NCBI GenBank assembly: GCA_964462445.1
Contig: CAYWXG010000001.1
Coordinates: 16,904-80,903, forward strand
Source: JAGBWK01 sp964462445
GTDB taxonomy: Bacteria > Bacteroidota > Bacteroidia > Bacteroidales > Muribaculaceae
Direction of reading: 5' to 3'
DNA: 64,000 bases
The notes under the pieces are model-generated. The model did no database searches, was not told the DNA's origin, and was given only the letters and a program-made list of their open reading frames with translations. Made by a program: the position numbers and the translations under genes. Positions 16,831 through 25,739 of this stretch are shown here, piece by piece. Every line of letters starts with the position of its first letter. Within the stretch, counting starts at the first letter, position 1.

Positions 16831-18111
16831 TTAATATGCAAACATTGGGTAATCGTTCATTGTAGCGTTGACTTTTTCGCGAACTGAAGCGATTACTTTT
16901 TCGTTTTCGGGGTTAGAAAGAACGGTGTCGATCATTTCAACGATTTCTCCCATCAACTCTTCTTTAGCACCACGAGTAGTGATTGCAGCAGTACCCAAAC
17001 GGATTCCGGAAGTCTGGAACGGAGAACGGCTGTCGAAAGGTACCATATTCTTGTTGGCTGTAATGTCGGCATCAACGAGAACTTTTTCAGCCACTTTACC
17101 TGTCAATTCGGGGAATTTAGTGCGCAAGTCAACGAGCATGCAGTGGTTGTCAGTACCGCCTGAAATAATCTTATAACCCTTGTCAACAAGAGCTTGAGCC
17201 ATAACGGCAGCATTCTTCTTAACTTGAGTTTGATATTCTTTATAAGAGGGTTGCAAAGCTTCGCCGAAAGCTACTGCTTTTGCAGCTACAACGTGTTCGA
17301 GCGGACCTCCTTGTACGCCGGGGAATACTGCCGAGTCGAGAAGTGACGACATCTTGCGAATTACACCCTTCGGTGTTGTTTTGCCCCAAGGGTTGTCGAA
17401 ATCTTTACCAAGCAAGATGATACCGCCACGCGGACCACGCAAAGTCTTGTGGGTGGTAGATGTCACGATATGTGCATATTTTACAGGGTTGTCGAGGAGA
17501 CCTGCCGCGATAAGACCTGCAGGGTGTGCCATGTCAACCATAAGTATTGCACCGATTTCATCGGCAAGACGACGCATACGTGCGTAGTCCCATTCGCGAG
17601 AGTATGCGCTGGCTCCACCTACGATGAGGCGAGGGCGTTCTCTGCGTGCCACTTCTTCCATTTGGTCATAGTCAACGAGTCCGGTGTCTTCTTTGACATT
17701 GTATTCCAATGCTTGGAACATCATACCTGAGAAGTTGACGGGGCTGCCATGTGAAAGGTGTCCGCCATGAGCAAGATTTAATCCGAGGAACTTGTCTCCG
17801 GGACGGAGCACCGACATGAAAACAGCCATGTTGGCTTGAGCTCCGGAGTGGGGTTGTACATTGGCATATTCAGCGCCAAAGATTTCTTTAATGCGGTCAA
17901 TGGCCAATTGCTCTGCCTCATCTACTACTTGGCAACCACCGTAGTAGCGATGACCGGGGTATCCTTCAGCGTATTTGTTGGTTAGGCATGAACCCATAGC
18001 CTGCATTACTTGGTCGCTGACGAAGTTTTCCGATGCAATGAGTTCGATTCCTTTCTTTTGACGATCATACTCGCGAGCAATGATGTCGAAAATAGCTTTG
18101 TCTCTTTCCAT
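16831..18111 (-). CDS. glyA: Serine hydroxymethyltransferase
   Basis: 426-residue PLP enzyme that interconverts serine and glycine, with tetrahydrofolate as one-carbon acceptor. The start at 18111 (MERDKAIFDIIAREYDRQ) gives the family's standard length; the longer open frame to 18153 would overlap the preceding gene. The PLP lysine is in STTHKTLRGPRGG, and IELIASENFVS and NKYAEGYPGHRYYGG are diagnostic. It follows the flavin reductase gene by 20 bases. Serine biosynthesis genes serC-serA are elsewhere in this window (57306-59308). Confidence 0.98.
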   Translation of the reverse strand: MERDKAIFDIIAREYDRQKKGIELIASENFVSDQVMQAMGSCLTNKYAEGYPGHRYYGGCQVVDEAEQLAIDRIKEIFGAEYANVQPHSGAQANMAVFMSVLRPGDKFLGLNLAHGGHLSHGSPVNFSGMMFQALEYNVKEDTGLVDYDQMEEVARRERPRLIVGGASAYSREWDYARMRRLADEIGAILMVDMAHPAGLIAAGLLDNPVKYAHIVTSTTHKTLRGPRGGIILLGKDFDNPWGKTTPKGVIRKMSSLLDSAVFPGVQGGPLEHVVAAKAVAFGEALQPSYKEYQTQVKKNAAVMAQALVDKGYKIISGGTDNHCMLVDLRTKFPELTGKVAEKVLVDADITANKNMVPFDSRSPFQTSGIRLGTAAITTRGAKEELMGEIVEMIDTVLSNPENEKVIASVREKVNATMNDYPMFAY

Positions 18112-18131
18112 TATCTTTTTTACTTTAAAAA

Positions 18132-18701
18132 TTATTTCTTTTTTACGGTCCAACCGAAGTGCCCTATTTGTTCACCTTGGCGGTAATATTTTCCATGACT
18201 GTAGTTTATAAGCCCTGCCGCTCCGAGGTCAAATGCACCTGTCTGAGGGTCGATGAGGCTTTCATGGGCAATCACGTTGACCACTTCGGCAATGAACATG
18301 TCGTGGCTACCGAGTGGCATTATAGTTTTCACTCTACATTCAATGCACAAAGGAGATTCCTCGATGTAAGGGCAGGCTACAGCAACACCTTTGGCCGGTG
18401 TTAATCCTGTTTCTTTCCATTTGTCGAAATCACGTCCCGACTTCACTCCAACCCAATCGGTGGCATGCGCCATAGATTCTGTCGTTAGGTTGATGGTGAA
18501 TTGCATATTTTCTTTTATCATAGGATAGCTATGGCGTTCGGGGCGAACTGATATATAGCACATGGCGGGATTGGTGCATATTGTGCCGGTCCACGCCACT
18601 GTGAGCATGTTGGAATGTTCGATGTCGCTACCGCAAGTAACAATGACTGCCGGCAACGGATATATCATAGTGCCCGGTTTCCAATTTTGTTTATTCGCCA
18701 T
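18132..18701 (-). CDS. Flavin reductase-like, FMN-binding split-barrel protein
   Basis: 189-residue protein of the flavin reductase-like family, small dimeric FMN-binding barrels. Supporting features are PAVIVTCGSDIEHSNMLTVAWTG and PAMCYISVRPERHSYPMI near the N terminus, both typical of the FMN-binding face, and the HDMFIAEVVNV strand near residue 140. The substrate is not predictable. Between pyrI and glyA in one minus-strand run, without an evident metabolic link. Confidence 0.82.
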   Translation of the reverse strand: MANKQNWKPGTMIYPLPAVIVTCGSDIEHSNMLTVAWTGTICTNPAMCYISVRPERHSYPMIKENMQFTINLTTESMAHATDWVGVKSGRDFDKWKETGLTPAKGVAVACPYIEESPLCIECRVKTIMPLGSHDMFIAEVVNVIAHESLIDPQTGAFDLGAAGLINYSHGKYYRQGEQIGHFGWTVKKK

Positions 18702-18738
18702 ATCGTTTCGTTATGTTGTGGGTAGAATAGCAGGTCGC

Positions 18739-19200
18739 TTAAATAATGTCGGCCTTCTCCCCTGTAGTGGTGTGGTTGCAATAATGACAACGAATTGTGC
18801 GAGTTGTGTTGTCTACAACTTCAAATTTTGTAGCCATCGGCTCGTTGTTGGATATGCACTTGGGATTGGAACAACGCACTATCCCGACAACGGTTTGTGG
18901 CAATACAACAGGTCGTTTTTCAACGACTTGATAGTCGCGAATGATATTGACAACGGCAGTTGGCGCAACAAGAGCAACACGATTGAGAACCTTTTCAGGG
19001 AAAGTGACATCTGCGATCTTGATGATACCCTTGGCTCCCAATTTGTGGCTTTTTAGATTGTTGCCGATAGTGAGTTGATTGGATAGATTTTCTACACCCA
19101 ATATTTTGACGCATTTAAACAATTGGTCGGCAGGTATGTGGTCAATTACAGTACCATTGCATAGAGCTGCTACCGCCAGTGAAGTTTTGTTAGTTGTCAT
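18739..19200 (-). CDS. pyrI: Aspartate carbamoyltransferase regulatory chain
   Basis: 153-residue PyrI, which binds CTP/ATP and confers allosteric control on PyrB. The nucleotide-binding N-terminal domain carries NGTVIDHIPADQLFK, and the C-terminal zinc domain has the four cysteines (CSNPKC near 109 and CHYC near 138). The start is 36 bases after the pyrB stop. Presence of PyrI predicts feedback-regulated dodecameric ATCase. Confidence 0.97.
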   Translation of the reverse strand: MTTNKTSLAVAALCNGTVIDHIPADQLFKCVKILGVENLSNQLTIGNNLKSHKLGAKGIIKIADVTFPEKVLNRVALVAPTAVVNIIRDYQVVEKRPVVLPQTVVGIVRCSNPKCISNNEPMATKFEVVDNTTRTIRCHYCNHTTTGEKADII

Positions 19201-19236
19201 TTATGCTGAGATTAAAAACCGTTGTAATTTTGTTGA

Positions 19237-20172
19237 TTAATTAGATGACTCATTAATTGTTGGTGTGATTTGAAGAGCATCACATATGAGCGCTTGACGC
19301 ATGAACAATCCGTTGCGTGCCTGATTGAAATAGTAGGCTTTGGGATTGTCGTCGACGTCGGGTGAAATTTCATTAACACGTGGTAGCGGGTGGAGTATAC
19401 GCAAATTATCACGAGAATTGTCGAGCATTGAGTTGCGCAAAGTGTACAAATCTTTTACGCGTTCATATTCGGCTAAGTCGGTGAAGCGTTCGCGTTGCAC
19501 TCGCGTCATGTATATAATGTCGGAGGAGTTAATCACCTCTTCTGAGAAATCTGTGTGAATAGTGTAGCTTATACCTTGTTCGTCGCAGAATTTCAGATAT
19601 TCTTTAGGCATCTGCAACTCTTCGCAAGCTACGAAACGAAATGTTGGGTTGAAATATTTCATCGCCATAATGAGCGAATGGACTGTACGTCCGTATTTGA
19701 GGTCGCCCACTAAAGTGATGGTAAGACCCTGCAAAGTGCCCTGAGTTTTGTAGATAGAGTAAAGGTCGAGCATAGTTTGCGAAGGGTGTTGGTTGGCACC
19801 GTCGCCGGCATTTATTACCGGAGTGTCGGTGACTTCGGCGGCATAGCGTGCTGCACCTTCCAAATAGTGTCGCATGATTATCAAATCTGTATAGTTCGAC
19901 ACCATCTTTATTGTATCTTTCAGCGTTTCTCCTTTCGACGACGACGAGGTGCTGGCATCCGCAAATCCGATAATGCGTCCACCGAGGCGATTGACAGCGG
20001 TTTCAAAACTAAGTCGGGTGCGAGTAGAAGGTTCAAAAAAAAGCGTCCCCACAACTTTTCCGTCAAGGATTTTGTGATTGGGATGCTCTTCAAAATAGCG
20101 TGCTTGCTCCAAAAGGTGGAGCATCTGATCTTTGCTCAAATCAGAGATTGATACCAAGCTATGCTTATTCAT
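19237..20172 (-). CDS. pyrB: Aspartate carbamoyltransferase catalytic chain
   Basis: 311-residue PyrB, which joins carbamoyl phosphate and aspartate in pyrimidine synthesis. The carbamoyl-phosphate loop FFEPSTRTRLSFE is at 45-57 (STRTR 49-53); GDGANQHPSQTMLDL and the aspartate-loop region LHPLPRVNEI are intact. First gene of the pyrB-pyrI pair, from the promoter at 20233-20264. Confidence 0.98.
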   Translation of the reverse strand: MNKHSLVSISDLSKDQMLHLLEQARYFEEHPNHKILDGKVVGTLFFEPSTRTRLSFETAVNRLGGRIIGFADASTSSSSKGETLKDTIKMVSNYTDLIIMRHYLEGAARYAAEVTDTPVINAGDGANQHPSQTMLDLYSIYKTQGTLQGLTITLVGDLKYGRTVHSLIMAMKYFNPTFRFVACEELQMPKEYLKFCDEQGISYTIHTDFSEEVINSSDIIYMTRVQRERFTDLAEYERVKDLYTLRNSMLDNSRDNLRILHPLPRVNEISPDVDDNPKAYYFNQARNGLFMRQALICDALQITPTINESSN

Positions 20173-20232
20173 TGCGGTGAGATATTTTATCTAAGAGAAG
20201 GGTAGTTGCCCACTCTAAGTTTGTTTGTTTGC

Positions 20233-20264
20233 AAAATTACAAAAATCCCTTGTCACTTGCAACC
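20233..20264 (-). promoter_or_regulatory. Promoter for pyrBI
   Basis: On the minus strand GTTG (complement of 20261-20264) and TAATTTTG (complement of 20233-20240) are 20 bases apart. The same GTTG-N20-TAATTTTG arrangement precedes the arginine GNAT gene. The leader is about 55 bases; I see no attenuator. Confidence 0.6.
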
Positions 20265-20399
20265 TCCGCACTAATAAAAATCCCCCGCTTTCAAAATTAA
20301 TTAGAAAACGATGCTAAGTAAAAGTATCATTCATTGAAAAATGATATAGAGTATGTTGTAGATATAAAGAGATGCGAGGTAAATTCTGCAATGATGATA

Positions 20400-22679
20400 T
20401 TATTCGCGGTAGTAAATGCGTTTGACACGTGGTGATATTGAGGTCAAGATTTCGTAGGGGATTGTAGTGAGAGTGTCGGCCAGCATTTGTGGTGTGATAG
20501 TCTCTCCAAAAATCTCAACATGGTCACCAACAGCACATACTGCATCGGTAACATCAATCATGCATATATCCATGCAAATAGAGCCGATGGTGGGACAGTG
20601 ATATCCGTTGACAATGAATGAAGTGTTGCCGTAGCCAAGATGGCGGTCAATTCCATCGGCATATCCCACGGGAATTGTAGCAATGATTGAATCGCGGGTC
20701 AGGCATCCGCGTCGGTTGTAACCTACAGTATCTCCTGCCTTCCAATGTTTTATTGAAATAATGGTTGACATAAGTCGCGACACGTTGCGCAATTGGTCCA
20801 TTGATCCGTCGGAAATTGTAGGTACGCCATAGAGCCCTATGCCCAATCTGACAAAGTCATATTGGTATTGGGGAAAGCGCACAATGCCGGTAGAGTTGAG
20901 GATGTGGCGCTTTATTGGATATGAGAGTGCGCTCGATAGTAAGTCGTAGCAACGTTCAAAGATGGCAAATTGATTAAGCGTGTATGTATCCTCGGTAGGG
21001 TCGTCGGCACAAGCCAAATGAGAAAACATTGTTTTAGCATAGATATGTTGTGCGTTGCAGAGCATTTGGGCAAGACGAGGCATATCCTCTTCAAGGAAGC
21101 CAAGACGGCGCATCCCGGTGTCGATTTTCAAGTGGATTGGGAATTGTACATTGTCGTCGTAGTTGGCAAAATGTTCGGTCAGTTGCTCCAATAGTTCAAA
21201 GCTATAGACTTCGGGCTCGAGGTTGTAGCGATAGAGTGTGCGTATGTCGTGAGCCCGAGGATTAAGTACGATGATAGGCATTGAAATGCCGCAACGACGC
21301 AACTCAATGCCCTCGTCGACAACTGCAACAGCGATGTAAGCTGCACCTTGCTCTTGCAATGTGCGAGCCAACTCTACCGATCCGGCACCATAGCCATGGG
21401 CTTTCAGCATGCATATGATGCCTGTAGTCGGCTTAATTTTTGAGCGGAAAAAGTTGAAGTTATGAACCATTGCGTCGAGGTTCACTTCCATTACCGTTTC
21501 GTGTTGTTTATCTTCCAGAATAGCTACTACTTTGTCAACACTGCAATCATCGGCGGTGTTGACAACAATAATTTCGTCGTGAAAATCATTTTTGATGATA
21601 TTTTCGGGATTGCATAGCGTTGTCAGGTGGCATTTGCCAATGCCGTAGCGGTCGGTGATGCGTTTTAGCTCGTTGGGGTAACGTCCGGCTGTTGATTCAT
21701 CTATAATAAGAGAAATCAACACGTTACCTCCCGATTGACGGCGAGCAAAATCAAGGGCGCCACAGAGTGATTGCGGGTCGGAGCTAAGACGATTGGCTAC
21801 GATACGACAATTATTGACTCCATCGATTACTTCCATGCGAGTGATGGGCCGACGAGGTGACTCCGGAATATCGATTTTTGTTCCGGTTATTTCTGCTATT
21901 TTTTCAACATAGCAAAGGCAGTCGGTGAAGTCATTCTTTGCCCCGGCATTGACACCAATGAAGCATTTGTTGGGAAATCGGCGATGGAGCAACTCCTCTT
22001 GGTCAGGGTCATTGCTATTATAAATAATCGTCTGACAATCAATAAAGAGTTCTATCTTTTCTTCTATTTTTTGACGTCGGGAATTGAACCCTTCAGAATG
22101 CTCGTCGGTGATAACAGTCAGCACACCGATGTCGGGTTTTATCATTTTTTCCAATCGAGCCATTTCCCCTGTTTGGGAGATGCCGGCTTCAACGATAGCG
22201 ATGTCGGCTTTTTCCTCGAGTTGCCAAAGTGACAACGGAACGCCTACTTGCGAATTGTAGGAACGAGGACTGCGAGTTACTGATTTATTACCTCCATGAG
22301 AGTAATTATAGAATAGCTCTTTTATGGTGGTTTTGCCGATACTTCCGGTGATAGCAATCACGTTGCAACTTAAACGTTGGCGACACATTCTCCCAATCAT
22401 TTGGAGGGCATTGAAAGTGTCGTCAACTTTGATAAAGTTGATGTTGTCAATATCCCAACTGCTATCGATGTGGTCGACAATAAAATTATGCACTCCCTTG
22501 CCAATTAACTCCTCTACATATGCATGTCCGTCGTTGGTTGAGGTACGTATAGCTACGAAAATAGTTTTCGCCGGATTACACACCAAGCGACTGTCGGTCA
22601 ACAATTCTTCGATTTCATAATCAAATTGAGCTGACTGTCCTGTTAAAAGAGTCGCTATGTCGGATATATTAATTTTCAT
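20400..22679 (-). CDS. murF-alr: Bifunctional MurF-alanine racemase
   Basis: 759-residue fusion. Residues 1 to about 390 are a MurF-type Mur ligase (UDP-MurNAc-tripeptide:D-Ala-D-Ala ligase) with ATP loop ITGSIGKTT at 110-118 and SYNSQVGVPLSLW. Residues about 395-759 are an alanine racemase with the PLP lysine in LKAHGYGAG near 425, VGYNRRG with the catalytic tyrosine, and MDICMIDVT. It thus makes D-Ala and adds the dipeptide in one chain. The fusion is known in Bacteroidetes. The racemase lysine motif reads LKAHGYG rather than the usual VKADAYG. It starts in an ATGA overlap with the preceding gene. Confidence 0.95.
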   Translation of the reverse strand: MKINISDIATLLTGQSAQFDYEIEELLTDSRLVCNPAKTIFVAIRTSTNDGHAYVEELIGKGVHNFIVDHIDSSWDIDNINFIKVDDTFNALQMIGRMCRQRLSCNVIAITGSIGKTTIKELFYNYSHGGNKSVTRSPRSYNSQVGVPLSLWQLEEKADIAIVEAGISQTGEMARLEKMIKPDIGVLTVITDEHSEGFNSRRQKIEEKIELFIDCQTIIYNSNDPDQEELLHRRFPNKCFIGVNAGAKNDFTDCLCYVEKIAEITGTKIDIPESPRRPITRMEVIDGVNNCRIVANRLSSDPQSLCGALDFARRQSGGNVLISLIIDESTAGRYPNELKRITDRYGIGKCHLTTLCNPENIIKNDFHDEIIVVNTADDCSVDKVVAILEDKQHETVMEVNLDAMVHNFNFFRSKIKPTTGIICMLKAHGYGAGSVELARTLQEQGAAYIAVAVVDEGIELRRCGISMPIIVLNPRAHDIRTLYRYNLEPEVYSFELLEQLTEHFANYDDNVQFPIHLKIDTGMRRLGFLEEDMPRLAQMLCNAQHIYAKTMFSHLACADDPTEDTYTLNQFAIFERCYDLLSSALSYPIKRHILNSTGIVRFPQYQYDFVRLGIGLYGVPTISDGSMDQLRNVSRLMSTIISIKHWKAGDTVGYNRRGCLTRDSIIATIPVGYADGIDRHLGYGNTSFIVNGYHCPTIGSICMDICMIDVTDAVCAVGDHVEIFGETITPQMLADTLTTIPYEILTSISPRVKRIYYRE

Positions 22680-23632
22680 TGTTTAAGAGCAATAAATCGT
22701 TGAAATAAATCGTCATTGTTCCCGGCTAAATTTTTAGCAAGTTTATAGGTGTCCTCTAAAAAGGCGGTTTCGGCTTCAAGTGAGGAATGGCGATGCTCAA
22801 GTCGGCGTATCAATTTACCCCAACGGTCGGCTTGCGCTATTGTTGCCGGAGTCATAACTGATTGGCGGAAAATATCATAGACATATTCAACGGCTTGAGT
22901 AGATGGATGAACCAAATCATCGGCATACCATCTATAATCCCTCAAATCGTCGACTACAATTTCGTAGGAGGGGAAATATTTGATGCGCTCATTGAGAAGG
23001 TCGTGAACGGCGACTATTAGCGTTGATTTTGATAATCGGTCGTGCTCAAGACCATAGCCTATGTGGCGCACGGGACTAACTGTAAATATTACTTTTAGCT
23101 TGGGATTCAACTCAAAAAGCTTATGAAGTAGCTTGCTCCATTGATGGCTTATTCGGGCAACCGATAGTTTCTCTACGATAAATTGTTCGGCAGGTAGCTT
23201 GTGGCAGTTGGCTACGATATTACCCGAGGGGAGGTGGCGATGACCAATGGCCGACCCGAAAGTCACTATCAAAAAATCGGCATTAAGAAGTTGCTGTCGT
23301 GTGTCCTCCAAACTGCTATTAAGCATTTGCAGAGTGGCATCGCTGTCGGATAGCGAAAAGCGAGAGTGGCGACGCAGTGTGCGCCAAGTGCCGTCGACTT
23401 CGAAAAGTTCAGCTTCCGAAAAATCCTTACCATCGAGCGCATCGTTGATAGCATCGGCAATGCTAACAGGGTTGAAAAGAGTGCCTAATGGATTAACCTT
23501 TACATCAAATAGTTGAGATTGAAGGCGATGACCGATTTCATCGGTAAAACACGAACCAATCATGACGATAGAAGTGCCGTGGTTTATTTCGACATCAATC
23601 TGTGGTGTTGATATTTCGGTACGCCATTTCAT
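22676..23632 (-). CDS. GSCFA-domain protein
   Basis: About 318 residues, starting at MKWRTEISTP (23632); a longer open frame to 23764 overlaps the preceding gene and is unlikely. It has the defining motif VMIGSCFTDEIG near residue 25, NPLGTLFNPVSIA, and a segment with FGSAIGHRHLP and TVSPVRH that fits the SGNH-hydrolase-like fold of GSCFA proteins. Some family members act as glycan O-acetyl esterases, but no substrate is known for this one. It overlaps murF-alr by four bases (ATGA), so the two are probably coupled, hinting at a cell-envelope role. Confidence 0.85.
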   Translation of the reverse strand: MKWRTEISTPQIDVEINHGTSIVMIGSCFTDEIGHRLQSQLFDVKVNPLGTLFNPVSIADAINDALDGKDFSEAELFEVDGTWRTLRRHSRFSLSDSDATLQMLNSSLEDTRQQLLNADFLIVTFGSAIGHRHLPSGNIVANCHKLPAEQFIVEKLSVARISHQWSKLLHKLFELNPKLKVIFTVSPVRHIGYGLEHDRLSKSTLIVAVHDLLNERIKYFPSYEIVVDDLRDYRWYADDLVHPSTQAVEYVYDIFRQSVMTPATIAQADRWGKLIRRLEHRHSSLEAETAFLEDTYKLAKNLAGNNDDLFQRFIALKQ

Positions 23633-23657
23633 AGCACTGAATTCCCTATTGACACTA

Positions 23658-25631
23658 TCAGAACATATTATAGTTAATAGAAAGCACTTGGAACTCTGTG
23701 CGTCGGTTGATTTGGTCGGCAGCTTCTTGGTCAGCTTCTGAAAGGGTTTCGATAAATTGTTCATCTAACACTATGCCTTCCGGGAACTGGGGGTATTCCT
23801 TAGCCAATCGTTTAGTTATAGTTTTCGGTCGCGACTCACCGTAGCCCATATGCTGAAGTCGGTCGGCGGAAATCCCCACAGATATAAGATAGTCGATAAC
23901 CGATTTAGCACGTCGCTCCGATAGCGCAAGGTTATATTCGTTGGAACCCTTGCGGTCGGTGTGTGATGCCATTTCAATTGTGATGTTTGGGTTATCGCGC
24001 ATAATTTGAGCCATTTCATCGAGCGCGGTTTTCGACTCGGGTCGTAGTGTCGCTTTGTCGAAGTCGTAGAATATATTTTCAATTACAACAGGCTTGTTAA
24101 TAGACGCAAGGATAAAATCGACACCATATTCGGCATCTTCTTCCGCAGTATCGGATGTGAATTCTTGTTTGGCATTAAGATAGCCTTTCGCACCGGCAAG
24201 CATAACATAGCTAACTCCGCGCGACAACGTGAAACGGAACGACCCGTCATTTCGTGCAATCTCTTTCTGATTGGAGCCGTCGTTGCCCACAATACGTATC
24301 ACGGCGTTGGGCACAGGTTCATCGTCGCGGTCGAGCACCCACCCCGAAATCCATATTTGTAATTCAGGTAGTTCAAATGAGAATATGTGGTCATATCCGC
24401 GAGCATCATCACGATTCGACGACAAGAATCCACGTTCTGCCCCAGGTTCGTAGGTAATCCCGAAATCATCGGAAGGGGAGTTTACGGGGCGTCCCATATT
24501 TTCTACTTTCCAACCGCCTGATTTAGTCATCTCTGCACGGAATATATCAAGACCGCCATATCCGGGGTGACCGTCGGAGGCAAAATACATCACAGAATCG
24601 GTGCGCATATAGGGGAACATCTCATCGCCGGGTGTGTTTATCCAATTCCCTAAATTTTCGAGCGAACCAACTCTGTCCTTGAGGTTAATACGCCAAATGT
24701 CGCGACCACCTTCACCGCCGGGCATGTCGGAAGTGAAATAAAGGTAGTTGCCGTCGGGCGACACTGCCGGATGGGCATATACCGATAGGGTATCGGCCGT
24801 AATGTCAAGTTTTTGTGCTGCGCTCCAAGAGGCATCTGCTCGAGTAGATGTATAGATTTCAACTGATGTAGGTGCGTTAGGCTCCCGACGAGCTTTTGTT
24901 AGATACATCATTGACCCATCGGGTGAGAATGATATAATACCTTCGTCAAATTCGGTATTTAATTCTCCTTCCACAGCTTCCGGACGCAACCATTCGCCAC
25001 GCTCATTTTTTCGTGCCATCCAAATATCACCTTTTTTCATTCCGGTAATTTCGGATTTTTTAGAACCGTTGACATTTTCATTCGTTGTCGTAAAATATAG
25101 GTTGTCGGCATCTCCGGGGGCATACATAGGTGCATAGTCCGAGCGTCGAGAGTTGAACAGCTTGTGTTGGCGCACGATATAGCGAGTGCGCTGTCCTCGT
25201 GTAGCATTGGCCATTGTGGCTCCGTCGAGTCCTACTTTCGCAATTTTTGAATCCGGGTCAAAGGCAAGATAATCTTCGTAGGCTTTTATTGCTTGTGGAT
25301 ATTTTCCTTCGGAGTGAAGTGCCTGTGCCATATATAGTAATGCCAAAGAATCGGGATACTTGTAGCGAAGGGCATTCTGAAAAGCAGCCGCTGCGCGTGC
25401 CGACTGATTAAGCTCTCTATGGCATAATCCCATTTTCCAAGCCACTTCTCCTCGCAAAGTGCGTTCTTCTGGCTTGGTCAACTTATTGTAGATTTTGCGA
25501 TATGTTTTTGCTGCATCGTTATATTCTCCGCGAGTATATTGCTCGTTGGCAGTAGCAAGTTTCGGACCACCACAACTCGATATAGCTCCGCATGCCACAA
25601 CGACATATATTATATAGATTAATCTTCTCAT
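23658..25631 (-). CDS. PorE-like lipoprotein: TPR, PD40 propeller, CRD, OmpA domains
   Basis: 657-residue lipoprotein with the lipobox ISSC, Cys at 20. In order: TPR-like helices (about 25-150), WD40-like PD40 propeller repeats (about 165-410, with SPDGSMMYLTKARR and SPDGNYLYFTSDMPGG), a carboxypeptidase-regulatory-like domain (about 425-500) and a C-terminal OmpA peptidoglycan-binding domain (about 515-657, with ASHTDRKGSNEYNLALSERR). This is the domain order of PorE (PG1058) of the Porphyromonas type IX system, but it occurs in other Bacteroidetes proteins too. No other T9SS gene is in the window. The outer-membrane neighbour at 25740 may be a partner. Confidence 0.88.
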   Translation of the reverse strand: MRRLIYIIYVVVACGAISSCGGPKLATANEQYTRGEYNDAAKTYRKIYNKLTKPEERTLRGEVAWKMGLCHRELNQSARAAAAFQNALRYKYPDSLALLYMAQALHSEGKYPQAIKAYEDYLAFDPDSKIAKVGLDGATMANATRGQRTRYIVRQHKLFNSRRSDYAPMYAPGDADNLYFTTTNENVNGSKKSEITGMKKGDIWMARKNERGEWLRPEAVEGELNTEFDEGIISFSPDGSMMYLTKARREPNAPTSVEIYTSTRADASWSAAQKLDITADTLSVYAHPAVSPDGNYLYFTSDMPGGEGGRDIWRINLKDRVGSLENLGNWINTPGDEMFPYMRTDSVMYFASDGHPGYGGLDIFRAEMTKSGGWKVENMGRPVNSPSDDFGITYEPGAERGFLSSNRDDARGYDHIFSFELPELQIWISGWVLDRDDEPVPNAVIRIVGNDGSNQKEIARNDGSFRFTLSRGVSYVMLAGAKGYLNAKQEFTSDTAEEDAEYGVDFILASINKPVVIENIFYDFDKATLRPESKTALDEMAQIMRDNPNITIEMASHTDRKGSNEYNLALSERRAKSVIDYLISVGISADRLQHMGYGESRPKTITKRLAKEYPQFPEGIVLDEQFIETLSEADQEAADQINRRTEFQVLSINYNMF

Positions 25632-25703
25632 TTTTTTTGAAACGGGATTATCAAAATTACACTAAATATATAATTCACCATGGTTATGGTAATTATATAA
25701 CGA

Positions 25704-25711
25704 CAAAGATA
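25704..25711 (-). promoter_or_regulatory. -7 element for the OmpA-lipoprotein gene
   Basis: TATCTTTG on the minus strand matches TAnnTTTG, 73 bases before the ATG. A TTG about 22 bases upstream is a weak -33. Confidence 0.45.
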
Positions 25712-25739
25712 GTAAATTTATTTTTTGGAATTGCAATAA

